Of a stretch of DNA of 64,000 bases, positions 63,714 to 64,000 are shown in pieces (position 1 is the stretch's first letter; every line of letters begins with the position of its first letter). A program made the translations under genes and the position numbers. This DNA is from Paenibacillus sp. FJAT-29882 (GTDB lineage: Bacteria; Bacillota; Bacilli; Bacillales; DSM-1321), in NCBI RefSeq assembly GCF_001510645.1, contig NZ_LMVB01000001.1:1478436-1542435 (forward strand). Reading direction: 5' to 3'. The notes beneath the pieces are model-generated. The model did no database searches and was not told the origin of the DNA. It was given only the letters and a program-made list of their open reading frames with translations.

Positions 63714-64000
63714 GTGGAAAATAGCGGATCGTATATTTAATTACATTTATTTCAATAATAATATCGGTAGAATATATTAATAGAAACAACTTGTTGCTTC
63801 ATAAACAAAAATGATATTTGTTTAATTAAAAAATTCGTTTTGGCACCTTTTTCAATTCCGGCTAGTATTATCTAGATTGTAGTCAGCCATGCACAGATGC
63901 TGACTACTAAAGATATTCTGGTAGTACCTTACTCTTGATTCGATCAATCACACTCTTACGTTTTAACTTTTACTTCAATTATAAATCAAGCAGTCGAAAT
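63714..64000. other. Right-hand intergenic end of the window
   Basis: No gene is seen. A perfect 9-bp inverted repeat gtagtcagc/gctgactac with an 11-base loop lies at 63879-63907; its role is unknown. Confidence 0.4.

Overview
The window is a low-GC chromosomal stretch from an endospore-forming Bacillaceae (Bacillus sensu lato). I base this on near-consensus aggagg ribosome sites, frequent GTG and TTG starts, and many proteins whose best recognisable relatives are Bacillus subtilis products (YdjO, YitT, YozQ, YuxL, YckD, CotS/CotSA, YtdA-YtcABC, YodB, MhqD/MhqO types, YwnE, YueF, YueD, SleL/YaaH, YgaD, OppABCDF, YebE, Pgl, GlnQHMP). I cannot fix the genus. I saw no tRNA, rRNA, prophage, transposase or CRISPR. 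All names come from reading the translations and from memory of the families, not from searches.

Layout. 0-9.5 kb: the tail of an unseen gene, a small membrane protein, two cold-inducible YdjO-like zinc-ribbon proteins, a YitT membrane protein, a PAS histidine kinase with a degenerate MHYT sensor, an SGNH hydrolase/ABC-2 transporter operon, YozQ-like and CBS proteins. 9.5-12.2 kb: an S9 peptidase and a YckD-like secreted protein. 12.6-23.9 kb: a spore-surface polysaccharide locus. It has an acidic protein built of about 48 tandem 8-residue repeats, a CotS-family kinase-fold protein, a CotSA-like glycosyltransferase with a 4 x 21-residue repeated tail, two decayed CotS-like genes, a second glycosyltransferase, and the enzymes that make UDP-glucose, UDP-glucuronate and an epimerised sugar nucleotide. 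24-30.5 kb: a quinone/electrophile island (TrxB-like oxidoreductase, YodB-like repressor, OsmC protein, two ring-cleaving dioxygenases, an MhqD-like esterase, a flavin reductase) with two MhqR-type operators on its main promoter. 30.9-45.9 kb: housekeeping and stress genes (CoxG-like, cardiolipin synthase, AI-2E transporter, SDR, SleL, MBL hydrolase, MFS, ABC exporter, CDF transporter, RlaP-type nucleotidyltransferase, HAD phosphatase). 46-52 kb: a complete oppABCDF oligopeptide importer. 52-59.6 kb: a Bcr/CflA efflux pump, UPF0316 protein, 6-phosphogluconolactonase, AEC transporter, a small unknown protein and a KinB-like kinase broken by a nonsense codon and a frameshift. 59.9-63.2 kb: a glutamine-type ABC importer operon, then a small orphan gene.

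The most unusual signal is non-coding. Two families of dispersed inverted-repeat elements are scattered through the window. Family A (about 11 copies) has constant ends and a modular interior, giving 55-bp, roughly 110-bp and roughly 320-bp forms. The long forms carry conserved hairpins. Several copies start in or next to a stop codon, and copies lie inside the opp and gln operons. Family B (5 copies) is about 70-120 bp with gggacag-type ends. Other points of interest are the two in-frame repeat expansions in adjacent coat genes and the decayed mirror copy of the CotS/glycosyltransferase module.
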